From Methylobacter sp. S3L5C (lineage in GTDB: Bacteria; Pseudomonadota; Gammaproteobacteria; Methylococcales; Methylomonadaceae): a stretch of 64,000 bases of DNA. Made by a program: the position numbers and the translations under genes. The stretch spans positions 3,162,001-3,226,000 of the forward strand of contig NZ_CP076024.1 of NCBI RefSeq assembly GCF_022788635.1, read 5' to 3'. Shown here piece after piece: positions 1 to 8,829 of the stretch; position 1 is the first letter of the stretch; each line of letters starts with the position of its first letter. The notes under the pieces were generated by a model, which was given only the letters and a program-made list of their open reading frames with translations, was not told the origin of the DNA and did not search any database.

Positions 1-417
1 AATAAAGCCGTCAGTCTTGTTTAGGTTAATCCCAAAATAGTTGGGCTGAGTGCCAGCGGCGAACTGAACGTCAGGCTAGAGGACGCGGGTTATGAGGCAG
101 AACTCGACGAACAGTGGTCTTATGTCGGTAATAAATCTAATCAACGTTGGCTCTGGCACGCTATTGACCACGCTACCAACATCGTGCTTGCCTATATGTT
201 CGGTAAGCGTAAGGATGTGGTTTTTCAAAAACTCAAAGCGTTACTTGAACCATTTGGTATCAAGCGGTACTACACTGATCATTGGGGAGCCTATGAACGC
301 CATCTCGATGCCGACAAGCATGAAATTGGTAAGCGCAATACCCAAAAAATAGAACGTAAAAACCTAAACTTTAGGACGTGGATTAAACGTCTGGCATGCA
401 AAACAATTCCTGATTAG
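1..417 (+). pseudogene. IS1-family transposase (InsB-like) fragment
   Basis: Reading from about position 86 in the frame of 184-417 gives an InsB-like stretch with ELDEQWSYVGNKSNQRWLW, followed by a YYTDHWGAYERHL segment. Both are typical of the DDE domain of IS1 transposases. The reading frame has no start codon of its own at this side and stops with WIKRLACKTIPD, where intact IS1 proteins continue with RLxRKTxCFSKS. The 3' end is therefore lost at about 400, exactly where a different transposase fragment begins on the other strand. It is a dead remnant, and the upstream part may lie outside the window. Confidence 0.8.
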
Positions 418-940
418 CAAGATGCTTCAGCCGACCGAAGCCATACCTCTGAACGAGGCCCAATGGCAATAGCCGCGACAAGAAGACGCGATGGAAGCTT
501 ATCGAGTTGGAAGCGGCTATTGAAGCGATAGGCAAATGCTGCCAAATAGTGCGAGGTGTGTTTTGCGAAGCCAAAGGCATGATAAGCACCACCCAGGCTG
601 GTTTTTAGATTACCTAATATCGTATTAATCCAAAGAAATTCCGGCATATCTTTAAGTTTTCGACCGTCGACTATAATAGCCCGATGCTGACACCCAGCCT
701 CGGATACCGCAGCAAAACAGCTCAAGCCATCAGAAAGCACGGAGCAATCAGGTACAAGGTTGATTTTAGCCCAGTCAGCAATGGCTTTTTTAGTGAAGCC
801 GGAGACCGGTGTTAATTTGATGCGTAAAGGATGGCCATCGTCTCCTCCCGGCGTGATCGCGTTGCCGATCAAATACCAGTCTTTAATGCCGCTGATACGG
901 AATAAAGGAACATCCGTTTTATCTGTATTGATACGTAATT
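414..940 (-). pseudogene. IS1595 (ISXO2-like) transposase fragment
   Basis: The minus frame from about 940 to 414 reads KTDVPLFRISGIKDWYLIGN and then a segment with SDGLSCFAAV, FLWINTILGNLKTSLGGAYHAF and HYLAAFAYRFNSRF (each seen as separate pieces). This is the C-terminal two thirds of an ISXO2-like DDE transposase (IS1595 family). The N-terminal zinc-binding part and the first catalytic Asp are missing, because a stop precedes the homologous region. No terminal inverted repeats are recognisable. It abuts the IS1 fragment at about 414, which suggests nested insertion or deletion. Confidence 0.75.
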
Positions 941-1004
941 TTCAGCTTAACAAGTTACCTTTTGCAAACTGAGCGTTATCGCTTATTCGTCACTTCCAGT
1001 TCCT

Positions 1005-1178
1005 CACTACCTGAGAAGTGCCGCATTCCGTAACGCGATAATCGGTATTGAGATCTTTCTTATGGCCTCCTCCGCGATTATGTAAATTGATGATTCGGCC
1101 ATTGGGGCATTCCAGTTGCACCAGAAGATCGCCAATGTGAGGATGAGCAATATGAATATCGACAGCCTTAACAAACAC
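1005..1178 (-). pseudogene. Fragment of a P-domain (proprotein convertase B-domain) protein
   Basis: The minus frame reads VKAVDIHIAHPHIGDLLVQL and then CPNGRIINLHNRGGGHKKDL. This matches the pattern of the P/Homo-B domain of secreted subtilisin-like proteases and other extracellular proteins (strand with HxxIGDL, then PxG..xxLHNRxGG). The match starts and ends inside the domain; upstream and downstream sequence is unrelated. The right side of this fragment touches the start of a DUF2490 fragment on the other strand at about 1180. It is a gene remnant, not a functional gene. Confidence 0.5.
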
Positions 1179-1185
1179 AAAATCG

Positions 1186-1373
1186 TCAACCCTACGCGCT
1201 CAGGGGGACAATCCGGCTTTAATCAAAACCGTGCATTTGCTCGACTTGGCTGGACTTTTAATAAAAACCTCCGGGTCGAAGGGGGATATCTCAATCAGTA
1301 TCTGGATGATGCGACACATACCAATAACACCATGCACCACTTGATGATGGGGTCTTTGTTTGCCAATTTTTAA
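1186..1373 (+). pseudogene. DUF2490 outer-membrane protein, C-terminal fragment
   Basis: The last 60 codons read FNQNRAFARLGWTFNKNL and LRVEGGYLNQYLDD and end in an aromatic Phe (LFANF). This is the C-terminal beta-strand pattern of DUF2490 proteins, small predicted outer-membrane barrels. The rest of the gene is missing: codons before about 1186 are antisense to the P-domain fragment. It is followed by the end of the conjugation gene block on the minus strand, with 107 bp between. It is a remnant brought together by rearrangement. Confidence 0.55.
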
Positions 1374-1480
1374 CTTTATTTGGCATAGCCACTTTACTCG
1401 ATAAACTTTCTATCTGTTAGGAATTGCCGGTTATTCTTAACGATGTGGCCCTATTTCCCCACTCAGTCTCTATAATCAGT

Positions 1481-2119
1481 TTAAATTCGCTTTTGGGTAT
1501 TGGCTAACAACACATTCATGGCAAAAGCCACGACGAAAATACCTACCGGTATCGATTGCGGTGGTATCGGAAACGGTAGCGTTAAGCCCATAAACAATAG
1601 ATACACCGCGCCCAGAATGACATAAAGGCTGTAGCGATGCGCCAGGGGACTGGGATAGTCGAAATTGGTCTGGCTGACTTTTCGCCGGATCAGTCCATCA
1701 ACTGCAAAAGGGGGTAAAGTTACCATGAAAAAGGGAAGCCATATCCATGCCATGATAAAGCGTTTGATCATTTGATATACAGTACCCATAAGCACATCTA
1801 GTCGGCTCTGGATAAAAGGAAATAAATCATGGCGACCAACATCTTCGAAACCTTTGGATAGCTGCCGTTCGCGCTCGGTCGGAATGAAGTAGCGGTAAAT
1901 ACTCTCCTTGATTCCGGTTCGGACAAAGAGCCGATCAAACCATTTTTGGCTGGTCTCCCGGATTTCGGATTCTTTCTCTACACCAATATATGCGACCAGC
2001 ATCCGGTCTTCGGCGGCTTGAATTTCCCGTGTCCAGCGATCCGATACAAAGCTGGCCACCAGAATAATTTCTAATAGCCAGATCAACAGGCTGAGCAGTA
2101 AATTGCGCTGCATGGTCAT
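1481..2119 (-). CDS. ICE membrane protein, DUF4400 (PFL_4697/TIGR03747-like)
   Basis: The product is 212 aa. A hydrophobic N-terminal helix (LLLSLLIWLLEIILVASFV) and three further membrane segments (about residues 113-133, 166-184 and 187-205) enclose a charged segment with WFDRLFVRTGIKES. This layout matches the DUF4400 membrane proteins encoded directly downstream of traD in integrating conjugative elements. The start overlaps the traD stop in an ATGA junction, so it is translationally coupled to TraD. Its exact role in DNA transfer is unknown; it may sit at the coupling-protein/channel interface (inference). The gene is the last of the traI-traD operon. Confidence 0.8.
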   Translation of the reverse strand: MTMQRNLLLSLLIWLLEIILVASFVSDRWTREIQAAEDRMLVAYIGVEKESEIRETSQKWFDRLFVRTGIKESIYRYFIPTERERQLSKGFEDVGRHDLFPFIQSRLDVLMGTVYQMIKRFIMAWIWLPFFMVTLPPFAVDGLIRRKVSQTNFDYPSPLAHRYSLYVILGAVYLLFMGLTLPFPIPPQSIPVGIFVVAFAMNVLLANTQKRI

Positions 2120-3942
2120 TCATTAGTGGTATCGTGTGATGAACGTAGGATTGGTAGTCGCCCTTTGACGATTCGTCCTCCTGATAATTTGGCGATGTAA
2201 TGCAGATCCGGCAGTTGCCCCAGTAACTGCGGCGCAAACAAATCACCTTCTTCTTCCATCAGGCGCTCACCAACATTGCCGGAAAAAATGCCAGGATGGG
2301 TAGCGCTGGTGGCGACGCCTTGGGTGCGCATGATATATTTCAGCCGGGTTTTGGGCAGATTGTCGGTAATGTACTGCTGGGTTTCGCTATCCATGATGCG
2401 CAGGGCAATCAGGTTGTTGACGTTACCGAGCACTTGCCGAGCCTTATCTTGGGAACCCGTGCGTGCCGAAAAGTCGGCAAAGGTTTGGGTGGCAATAAAC
2501 AGCCGTATTTTAGCGCCGCGACCTTTGTTCAATACCTGGATAAAGGGATCGTTAATCACTTCAGCGGCTTCATCGACAAATACATTCACCGGTCTGTCCG
2601 AGACTCCGTAGTTATACCTATCACCGGCAACGGCAGCGAGATCGGCCAGTAGTATTGAACCGATGGCACTGCCGACCAGTCCATCCGATAGCGAATCCAG
2701 ACCGATATATGCGACTTGGGCTTTTTCGATGATATGCCCCGTATTGGTGATGGGGCGACGATCATCGACATCATTGGGGTTGGGCGATAGCAAAGGCCCT
2801 AATGGGCCTGACGTCAGCATATTCATGATCGGAATCAAGGACGCGACCATCTTGCTGAAATGGGTACGATCATGTTCGAACAGGGATAATAAGCCCTCCA
2901 GATCAAGATTGGCAGCTTGCTGTTGCACCACATCGCGATAAAAGCGCACCAAGCCGGCGGCCTTGGAGTCGATGTCTTTGGCTGTTTTCAAATAGGGTCT
3001 GGCATCGCATCGCCAATCACCCAAGATGTTGTCGTAATAACGTTCTAAGGCCTGAATCACCAAGGTTGATGGACCACCTTCCAGGTAGCGACGCAATTTG
3101 GCTAAAGTTGGACGCTCTTCAATTACCATCAATCCTTGAATTACATTATCCAGTGATTTCTGTCCAAAGGCCTTAAAAGGATCAGTGGTGGTTTCGCCTG
3201 GTGAAATGGCGGTAATACGGCTGGCGATTTCCGAAGGCCGATTGAAATTATGTAAAGGATCCAAACGTACACTATCTTCCGGAAATGCTGGATGAAAATA
3301 GACAAACCGTTCAGGACGCTCCGCCAAGAGACAGGCCCGTTTGGCCGATGCCATTAAATCCTTGTCGCCTTTGGGGTCTATAATGATCACCGCTTCACCG
3401 CGCAGCACGGCTTGTGTTACCAGCAAATCAAACGCCCGAGTCTTACCTGCACCGGTGGTGCCGACGATCAGAGTATGACCGGCGGTATGTTGTATCGGTT
3501 GACGGACAGCGCTTTCCGAGATTTCCAGCCCATGTATCCAGGCTGAGCCCATGCGTTGATGATTTGTTAAAATCAGCGTAGAGATATCGCGTTTGAGAAT
3601 TTCGTAAGCCAGTTGGGCATGTTTTTGCACCCAATCAAAGCCCCAACCAAACCATAACTCCTCCGGATGGCGTTTCACAAACTGTTTGAGTTGGTCGGCC
3701 TCCAGATATTGAAACTTGAATTGTCGAAGATGTCTTTTCCGGTACCAGAGATTCAGCGCAGGCGGCAGTCGCCACAATGCCATTACTCCGCAGGTACTCA
3801 TTAGCCAGTCGAAAGGTTCACGCGGCAAGCCTGACCAATGATAGGTCAGATAGACGAAGACGGCATCGCCCAGCCAGCCGGCAATAGCGGTGATTTCGAA
3901 GATGGGTCGCCAGGGGAATTGATAATCGTAATCAGATTTCAT
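2116..3942 (-). CDS. traD: Conjugative coupling protein TraD (ICE type)
   Basis: The product is 608 aa, an inner-membrane ATPase of the VirD4/TraD family that delivers the relaxase-DNA complex to the type IV secretion channel. Two N-terminal hydrophobic segments (about residues 15-33 and 45-60) are followed by a Walker A motif GTTGAGKT near residue 165 and a Walker B strand VNVFVDEAAEV near residue 450. A later IATQTFADF segment is typical of coupling proteins. Length and order match the SXT-type TraD (TIGR03743). It overlaps the traI stop by four bases (ATGA) and the DUF4400 gene likewise. It appears intact. Confidence 0.93.
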   Translation of the reverse strand: MKSDYDYQFPWRPIFEITAIAGWLGDAVFVYLTYHWSGLPREPFDWLMSTCGVMALWRLPPALNLWYRKRHLRQFKFQYLEADQLKQFVKRHPEELWFGWGFDWVQKHAQLAYEILKRDISTLILTNHQRMGSAWIHGLEISESAVRQPIQHTAGHTLIVGTTGAGKTRAFDLLVTQAVLRGEAVIIIDPKGDKDLMASAKRACLLAERPERFVYFHPAFPEDSVRLDPLHNFNRPSEIASRITAISPGETTTDPFKAFGQKSLDNVIQGLMVIEERPTLAKLRRYLEGGPSTLVIQALERYYDNILGDWRCDARPYLKTAKDIDSKAAGLVRFYRDVVQQQAANLDLEGLLSLFEHDRTHFSKMVASLIPIMNMLTSGPLGPLLSPNPNDVDDRRPITNTGHIIEKAQVAYIGLDSLSDGLVGSAIGSILLADLAAVAGDRYNYGVSDRPVNVFVDEAAEVINDPFIQVLNKGRGAKIRLFIATQTFADFSARTGSQDKARQVLGNVNNLIALRIMDSETQQYITDNLPKTRLKYIMRTQGVATSATHPGIFSGNVGERLMEEEGDLFAPQLLGQLPDLHYIAKLSGGRIVKGRLPILRSSHDTTNE

Positions 3943-6401
3943 GGACTTATCCTGACTTTGATGCCGCCTTCATCAATTTGACAATCCGGGTGATTGGCCA
4001 TTTCACGCAACAAGGCGCTACGCTTGAGTCCGGGATGCTGTTGCAGACATTGGGCTATCTCGGACTCTTCTACATTATACCAAGCTCTATCTGGCGTGGC
4101 TGGCTCTGAAACCGGTCTGGTTTTTTGCAGATGACTGATCAAGGCCATGACTGCCGGACTACCCACTAGAGTGTTGTGGTTTGAGTGCAGGGCAGCGGCT
4201 GTTTTCATTACAGCTTCCACAAGTTTTTTTTGTTTTTCAGGTTTTTGCGTAATGGCTGGCTCTGTTACAGATTGAGGTTTGGGTTGGGAGAACACTTCGG
4301 GTTTGATTGGCGTTGATTTTAACGATGTGGATTTGGATAGCTGTGTTTCTGCGGGTTTTGGTTGGTCTGTAATTAAAGATTGTTGTTGGTCATGGCTTTT
4401 TTCAGACTTTGCACTCTTGACCGATGACAGTTTTGTTTTCTTGTTCTTTGTGGGGGCTTGATTAATGATTTCTGAAGGCTGATTGGATGTTGCCGTGATT
4501 ACCGGCAAGGTTAAAACATCAAGTAATTCCTTCAAAAAACCACTGGGCACTGTGGCCAATAGCAGTCCCCGCACCTGATTGATTACCTGTACTTTGCGCA
4601 TCGGCGAGAGAATATCTGTCACCAGCCAGCCTTTCTCATCCAGAGTTTTGATGAAGAGATTGGGTTCAACATTAAGTTTTTGAGCGCAGCTCGGATACGG
4701 CAATAACCACTTGTCCTGGGTTTCCAACAGATCGACACCCAATTGTAAACGCTGTGCGTTGATTTCAGCGGCTAGTTGAATGAGCCATATTCCAGCCAGA
4801 TCATGGGTATACAGCCAATTTCGGGCGCTGTCGATGCGGTCGGCCTCGGACTGATGAACGATGACTTGTTCGCTTATGTCATCAGGCTTGGATGGATTGT
4901 TTGTCCATTCGGTTTTTTTAGCGGTGTCGGCGACTGCGGTGGGTTTTACTATTTGTTGGGAATTGTCAGTATCGTCGCTTGTTGATTGGGTCATGATCAA
5001 CAGGGGTAACGGCGTATCTCCACTTAGGTCATTATTTGATTGCTCCTGGTAGGTTTGAGTGGGTTGTTGATCAGACGAAGTCGCACATTCCGGGGTGCTG
5101 CCAGGCTTCTCAATCTGTACATCCGGTTGCAACACCTGTTGTGTACTGTTTTGTCCTGACTCAGCGTTAACGGTTTCTTCGGATGCTTCATCAACTTCGA
5201 TTCCTTCTACTACGACTGGTGGTTCATTAGTGAAAATCAATTCGGCAGAGGCCAAACGCAGCATGTACAAGGTCACTTCCAGACTCTGAGGTTGCATGCG
5301 CCAATAACGATAATGCCGGCCATCCGGCAATATTTTGGGAATTGCCAGGCCGCGCTCGATCAGAATATCGGCCAAGGTGTCTTCGTCACGCGGAATGCCA
5401 GGGACTTTGTCTTTGATCAAGGTGTCCACGATGTCCCGGGCACCGCTGCGCCAGACGATATGCAGGCCTTCCTTGAACCGCCAGAGGCGTGCGCCTTTTT
5501 CGTTGGCCAGCCAGTGACCGGACTTGATCAAGCGTCGCATGGCATCGAACAGGTATTTTTCAACCGGCATGCCCATGGCCGAATCGACAGTGTGGGAGTG
5601 TGCTTTCAGATCGCGCTCCACGCTTTTGCAATCCGCCGTCATCACCAGTTCATACAATTTGGCACCACGATCCAGACCATGGATGGTTTCCAGCATCGCC
5701 TGCATGATGTCGGGGCCGGGAGCCAAGAGGTACGTTCTTGAGGCCCGTGTGAGTACGCGTTCGATCACCAAGGCGGAGAACTGTTCATGACGCTTGTGAC
5801 GGTTTTCCCGCCAGCGTAAAAAGTAACGGTCGATACCGTTTTGGGCTGCCCAATCGGTCAGGTTTTCATCGCAGGGATTCCAGGTATATTCACCGTGTCG
5901 ATCAACGACCGCCATATCGGAAACCGGTTTGCCGATGTCATGCAGCAAACCGGCAAAACAGACCGCGAGACGCCACCGGAGTTCTTGCTCCTTGCGTTCG
6001 CGGGGCGTAGCTTGAGTGGCAAACAAACAGCCTTGCGCGGCTTGTGTGGCCCAGTGCGCCACCTCCAGACCATGCCGAAAAAGCCCGCCGGCACCGCGAT
6101 GATGATGCGACTCCGAGGCGGGTAACAGATGGCTGAAAGCCGCGTAACGCGCAATGACTGGTACCGCGATGGTTTGGTAGAGGTCATCAGGCAAGGACAG
6201 TGCGTGTTCAATGGCGTTGATCAGGTCGATTTGAGTGTCCAGGATGCGATCCACTGGCGCAGCCGGAAGCCCCTTCATGAATGGCGGGTAACGCGGAATC
6301 TCCTCGTCGGGTGCTGGCGACTGCTCGGGTAGTAACGAGGGTCGGTCACCGAACAGGCTTTTTCCGTAGCGGTTGATAAAAGCAGTAATGATTTTTCCCA
6401 T
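3939..6401 (-). CDS. traI: MobH-family relaxase TraI
   Basis: The product is 820 aa and nicks oriT to start conjugative transfer. The N-terminal TraI_2 domain (about residues 30-330) contains HHRGAGGLFRHGLEVAHWA and LLHDIGKPVSD, the His and HD metal-binding signature of MobH relaxases. A low-complexity, Gln/Ser/Thr-rich linker (about 400-560) follows, and the C-terminal TraI_2_C-like domain ends in KVRISP. ATG at 6399-6401 was chosen over an upstream TTG (6417-6419); neither has a clear Shine-Dalgarno sequence. It is the first gene of a traI-traD-DUF4400 operon, read away from the divergent lipoprotein/trfA operon. The family is that of SXT/R391 and other large ICEs. Confidence 0.92.
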   Translation of the reverse strand: MGKIITAFINRYGKSLFGDRPSLLPEQSPAPDEEIPRYPPFMKGLPAAPVDRILDTQIDLINAIEHALSLPDDLYQTIAVPVIARYAAFSHLLPASESHHHRGAGGLFRHGLEVAHWATQAAQGCLFATQATPRERKEQELRWRLAVCFAGLLHDIGKPVSDMAVVDRHGEYTWNPCDENLTDWAAQNGIDRYFLRWRENRHKRHEQFSALVIERVLTRASRTYLLAPGPDIMQAMLETIHGLDRGAKLYELVMTADCKSVERDLKAHSHTVDSAMGMPVEKYLFDAMRRLIKSGHWLANEKGARLWRFKEGLHIVWRSGARDIVDTLIKDKVPGIPRDEDTLADILIERGLAIPKILPDGRHYRYWRMQPQSLEVTLYMLRLASAELIFTNEPPVVVEGIEVDEASEETVNAESGQNSTQQVLQPDVQIEKPGSTPECATSSDQQPTQTYQEQSNNDLSGDTPLPLLIMTQSTSDDTDNSQQIVKPTAVADTAKKTEWTNNPSKPDDISEQVIVHQSEADRIDSARNWLYTHDLAGIWLIQLAAEINAQRLQLGVDLLETQDKWLLPYPSCAQKLNVEPNLFIKTLDEKGWLVTDILSPMRKVQVINQVRGLLLATVPSGFLKELLDVLTLPVITATSNQPSEIINQAPTKNKKTKLSSVKSAKSEKSHDQQQSLITDQPKPAETQLSKSTSLKSTPIKPEVFSQPKPQSVTEPAITQKPEKQKKLVEAVMKTAAALHSNHNTLVGSPAVMALISHLQKTRPVSEPATPDRAWYNVEESEIAQCLQQHPGLKRSALLREMANHPDCQIDEGGIKVRISP

Positions 6402-6532
6402 AGCGGTATAGGGTGGCAAAAATAGTTGATATGGGTCTTAAAAAAAATTGTCAAACATGCAATTTTTTGTACTATCACAGTGCTTTGTTACTTTTAGTGT
6501 GGTGATTTTCTATTTCACTCTGGAGAGTCACC
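6402..6532. promoter_or_regulatory. Divergent promoter region between traI and the lipoprotein-trfA operon
   Basis: A 131-bp AT-rich spacer separates two genes that point away from each other. It must therefore hold promoters for both the transfer operon and the replication operon. A near-consensus Shine-Dalgarno (CTGGAGAG) lies just before the ATG at 6533. No FlhDC-type operator could be picked out by eye. Confidence 0.5.
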
Positions 6533-6871
6533 ATGAAATCCACATTACCGTACTACACCCTCCTCATCAGTGCCGTGTTGAACACGGGCTGCACCCATAT
6601 TGCACCATCGGCTACGGTGAGTGAAGCCGTGATTGAATCAATTTTGCCCTCAACACAACCTGAAAAGCCTTGGCGGCTGGATAGCGCCTGGCAAGGCGGT
6701 AGACTGGGCGGCTCCGCATTACGTGGATCGTCGATTGAGCATGTGATTCGACAAGTTGACAACAAACCGTCGAGTCTCCCTTCAGCGTCACGTTCGACTG
6801 ACATTAGGCTCAAGCCGGTTCCACGAGCGGTGTCTAAACCTGACTGCAAGCCCGACAGCGTGTTGAAGTGA
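6533..6871 (+). CDS. Small lipoprotein of unknown function
   Basis: The product is 112 aa. The N-terminus has a signal peptide ending in a lipobox (SAVLNTGC, Cys at about residue 20), so the mature protein should be lipid-anchored. The mature part contains WRLDSAWQGGRLGGSALRGSS and a Pro/Ser-rich tail. No family is recognised; short lipoproteins of this type sit in mating-pair or entry-exclusion regions of ICEs. It is read just ahead of trfA, with 7 bp between its stop and the chosen trfA ATG, so the two are probably co-transcribed. Confidence 0.65.
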   Translation: MKSTLPYYTLLISAVLNTGCTHIAPSATVSEAVIESILPSTQPEKPWRLDSAWQGGRLGGSALRGSSIEHVIRQVDNKPSSLPSASRSTDIRLKPVPRAVSKPDCKPDSVLK

Positions 6872-6878
6872 GGTGGTT

Positions 6879-7781
6879 ATGAAAAACTCGGAGTCTTCAG
6901 AAAAACCAGTAACCGCCAACGGTAAAAATTCTGCTCAGGACAGCCTGGACGGACTTACCGAGCGCTTCCAAAGCATGGTCCAGCGTAAAAAAGCACAGCT
7001 ACACCTTGTCAAACCGGTGACCGCCACACCTAACTGGCCGGCGCCGATGCGAGGCACACCCAATGCCTGTTTACGCAGCGCGTTATTTGCCGGTATCCAG
7101 GGCAACGAGCGCATCGCCTACAAAAAGCGCACCTTACTGGCGTCGGTGGACGGTATTGAAGTCCGCTTTCTGGGTGTACAGCTTAACCAGTCGGATCTTG
7201 ATGTCTGGATGCAAATTGTACATCTGTCCAGGCAACAGTTGCCGGGCTACAATGTCTGCTTCAGTGCTCACGCCATGCTGACTGCATTGAGCAAAGGCAC
7301 CGGCAAAAGCCAGCATGAGTGGCTGAAGGAATCGATGGCAAGACTCGGCGGCGCTTTTGTGGAAATGACTTTCCAGGGTCGCGACAGTTTTGGTGAAAAA
7401 GGCTTTCTGCGTTATTACCGAGACGAGACCACTCAGCGTTACGTGGTTGAACTCACTGAATCGATGCTACGACTTTTTGAGGATGGCTACACGTACATTG
7501 AATTTGAGCAGCGGCAAAAACTGCGTAAACAACCGTTGGCATTGTGGCTGCATGGATTTCTGTCATCCCATGCCGCGCCTTATCCGTTGAAGATCATCAC
7601 GCTACACAAGCTAAGTGGGAGCGTTACCCGAAACCTTCGGGACTTCAAACTCAGGCTACGCAAAACCTTGGAAACGCTGATCGCAATTGGCATTGTTGAA
7701 AGTTTTGTGATTGACGAGGACACGGTAAAGATCAAAAAAATTCCTACCCCAAGTCAACGACGCCATCTGAACAGCAAATAA
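6879..7781 (+). CDS. trfA: TrfA-type plasmid replication initiator
   Basis: The product is 300 aa and resembles TrfA, the iteron-binding initiator of IncP plasmids such as RK2. Recognisable pieces are MRGTPNACLRSALFAGIQG, a VDGIEVRFLGVQLNQSDLDVW-like segment, YNVCFSAHAMLTALSKGTGK and QRQKLRKQPLALWLHGFLSSH, covering both winged-helix domains. ATG at 6879 is preceded by GAGGTGG; an in-frame GTG lies six bases upstream. The gene is followed after 14 bp by an array of 17-bp iterons, the expected binding site. It is unusual to find such a replicon next to a MobH/SXT-type transfer system; it suggests that the element can replicate after excision, or is a fused plasmid. Confidence 0.85.
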   Translation: MKNSESSEKPVTANGKNSAQDSLDGLTERFQSMVQRKKAQLHLVKPVTATPNWPAPMRGTPNACLRSALFAGIQGNERIAYKKRTLLASVDGIEVRFLGVQLNQSDLDVWMQIVHLSRQQLPGYNVCFSAHAMLTALSKGTGKSQHEWLKESMARLGGAFVEMTFQGRDSFGEKGFLRYYRDETTQRYVVELTESMLRLFEDGYTYIEFEQRQKLRKQPLALWLHGFLSSHAAPYPLKIITLHKLSGSVTRNLRDFKLRLRKTLETLIAIGIVESFVIDEDTVKIKKIPTPSQRRHLNSK

Positions 7782-7795
7782 AATGCCACCAAAAG

Positions 7796-7992
7796 CACGG
7801 CATTCGACTGACGCACTTTTAGGCATGTCATTGACCCTGAGGCACGGCATTCGACCGACGCTGGCACGGCATTCGGCTGATAGAGACACGGCATTCGACT
7901 GACAAGGTAACGGCATTCGGCTGACACTCCACGGCATTTGACTGACACAAAGCACGGCATTCGACTGACAAATGGCACGGCATTCGACCGAC
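7796..7992 (+). repeat. Iteron array, candidate oriV
   Basis: There are eight copies of a 17-bp repeat with consensus CACGGCATTCGACTGAC, starting at 7796, 7843, 7865, 7887, 7909, 7930, 7953 and 7976. Variation is mainly A/G at one position and one C-to-T change. A degenerate ninth copy lies at about 7820-7836, between the first two. Seven of the copies are spaced 21-23 bp start to start, so all face the same side of the helix. Repeat length and spacing are those of the RK2 oriV iterons bound by TrfA, although the repeat sequence is different. Confidence 0.88.
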
Positions 7993-8311
7993 ATCAAGTC
8001 GATTTGTTGAAATCGCTGCAGGTTTTTTCAGTCATGGCTTGTAGCAATTTCCAAAGCACCAAAAAACAGCCTGCTAATCTATATATAATCTTTTTTTAAT
8101 CTTAAGAAAGGGAAAGTATTTTTGTGGATATGGATAACTGTGGCAGTTTTGATCGGGGGCGCTGTATAACCGAGTAATCACCTGAGTAGGCCGGTGAGTT
8201 TAAAAATCGGCAATTAATGAATTTTCATTCTCTAACGTACACTGTCCAAGCTAAAAATCCAGGAAACGAGATTTTTAGCTTGCCCAATAATTATACGAGC
8301 TGACTGACTTG
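7993..8311. other. AT-rich region and DnaA-box-like site beside the iterons
   Basis: This 319-bp stretch has no gene. It contains an AT-rich run (about 8075-8105, with ATCTATATATAATC and a T-run) and a near-consensus DnaA box TGTGGATAT at 8123-8131, one mismatch from TGTGGATAA. An AT-rich unwinding element and DnaA boxes next to iterons are standard parts of a TrfA-type oriV. An inverted pair with AGCTAAAAATC and GATTTTTAGCT (about 8249-8281) could be the terminator of the convergent membrane-protein gene. Confidence 0.55.
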
Positions 8312-8782
8312 TTAGTTAAACCAGGCAGAAAATCGTATTTTCGCTTCGGCTTTGAATTGCTTCGACCAGCGATAGATAGACGTATCAGTGATTTTTTGAT
8401 GTGCCCATTGCAACCAACCGTTGATGGTGGTGTAAACAACCCGCAGGAACGTAAAGGTCATAAGTTGAGGCTTGGTTAAAGCAAATACCCTAGCCACCAA
8501 CAAGGTACCGAGTAGCTTTGCCAATAATTCCAGCAGAATGCCTTGCATAATCAAACCATTCGCCAATAATATGAATGCTACAAGATTAATCGGCATGACT
8601 ATCAGTAGTGGAATGGTGAACGTCACCAGTGCCATGGTTCGTGACGTCTGACTGAGCCATTGTTCGAATGCTTCCAAATTCAGCCATCTGATTAGCGAAT
8701 GCCCAATGACTGTCAATAAATCCCAGAGCCATTCTTCAAATATCAGGATAATAGCCAAGAGCGAAAGCAGAAATTTTTTCAT
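8312..8782 (-). CDS. Hypothetical membrane protein of the ICE
   Basis: The product is 156 aa with a hydrophobic N-terminus (FLLSLLAIILIF), an EEWLWDLL segment and two long hydrophobic stretches (about residues 50-105). A basic C-terminal tail with AHQKITDTSIYRWSKQFK follows. No family is recognised with certainty; similar EEWLWD-starting membrane proteins occur as unannotated genes in mobile elements and genomes. It lies downstream of the MobI-like gene on the same strand with 47 bp between, and probably belongs to the same transcript. Its position between oriV and candidate oriT suggests a role in maintenance or transfer, but this is only context. Confidence 0.55.
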   Translation of the reverse strand: MKKFLLSLLAIILIFEEWLWDLLTVIGHSLIRWLNLEAFEQWLSQTSRTMALVTFTIPLLIVMPINLVAFILLANGLIMQGILLELLAKLLGTLLVARVFALTKPQLMTFTFLRVVYTTINGWLQWAHQKITDTSIYRWSKQFKAEAKIRFSAWFN

Positions 8783-8829
8783 GGTTGGATTAAATCGAGT
8801 TTAAAATCTGTATTGTAAGCTTGAAACGT

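Noticed and set aside
7656-7997. Minus-strand frames with repeated SxECRA words next to trfA
   Set aside because: They are read through the oriV iterons; the repeats are DNA-level and no ribosome site or family supports a protein.
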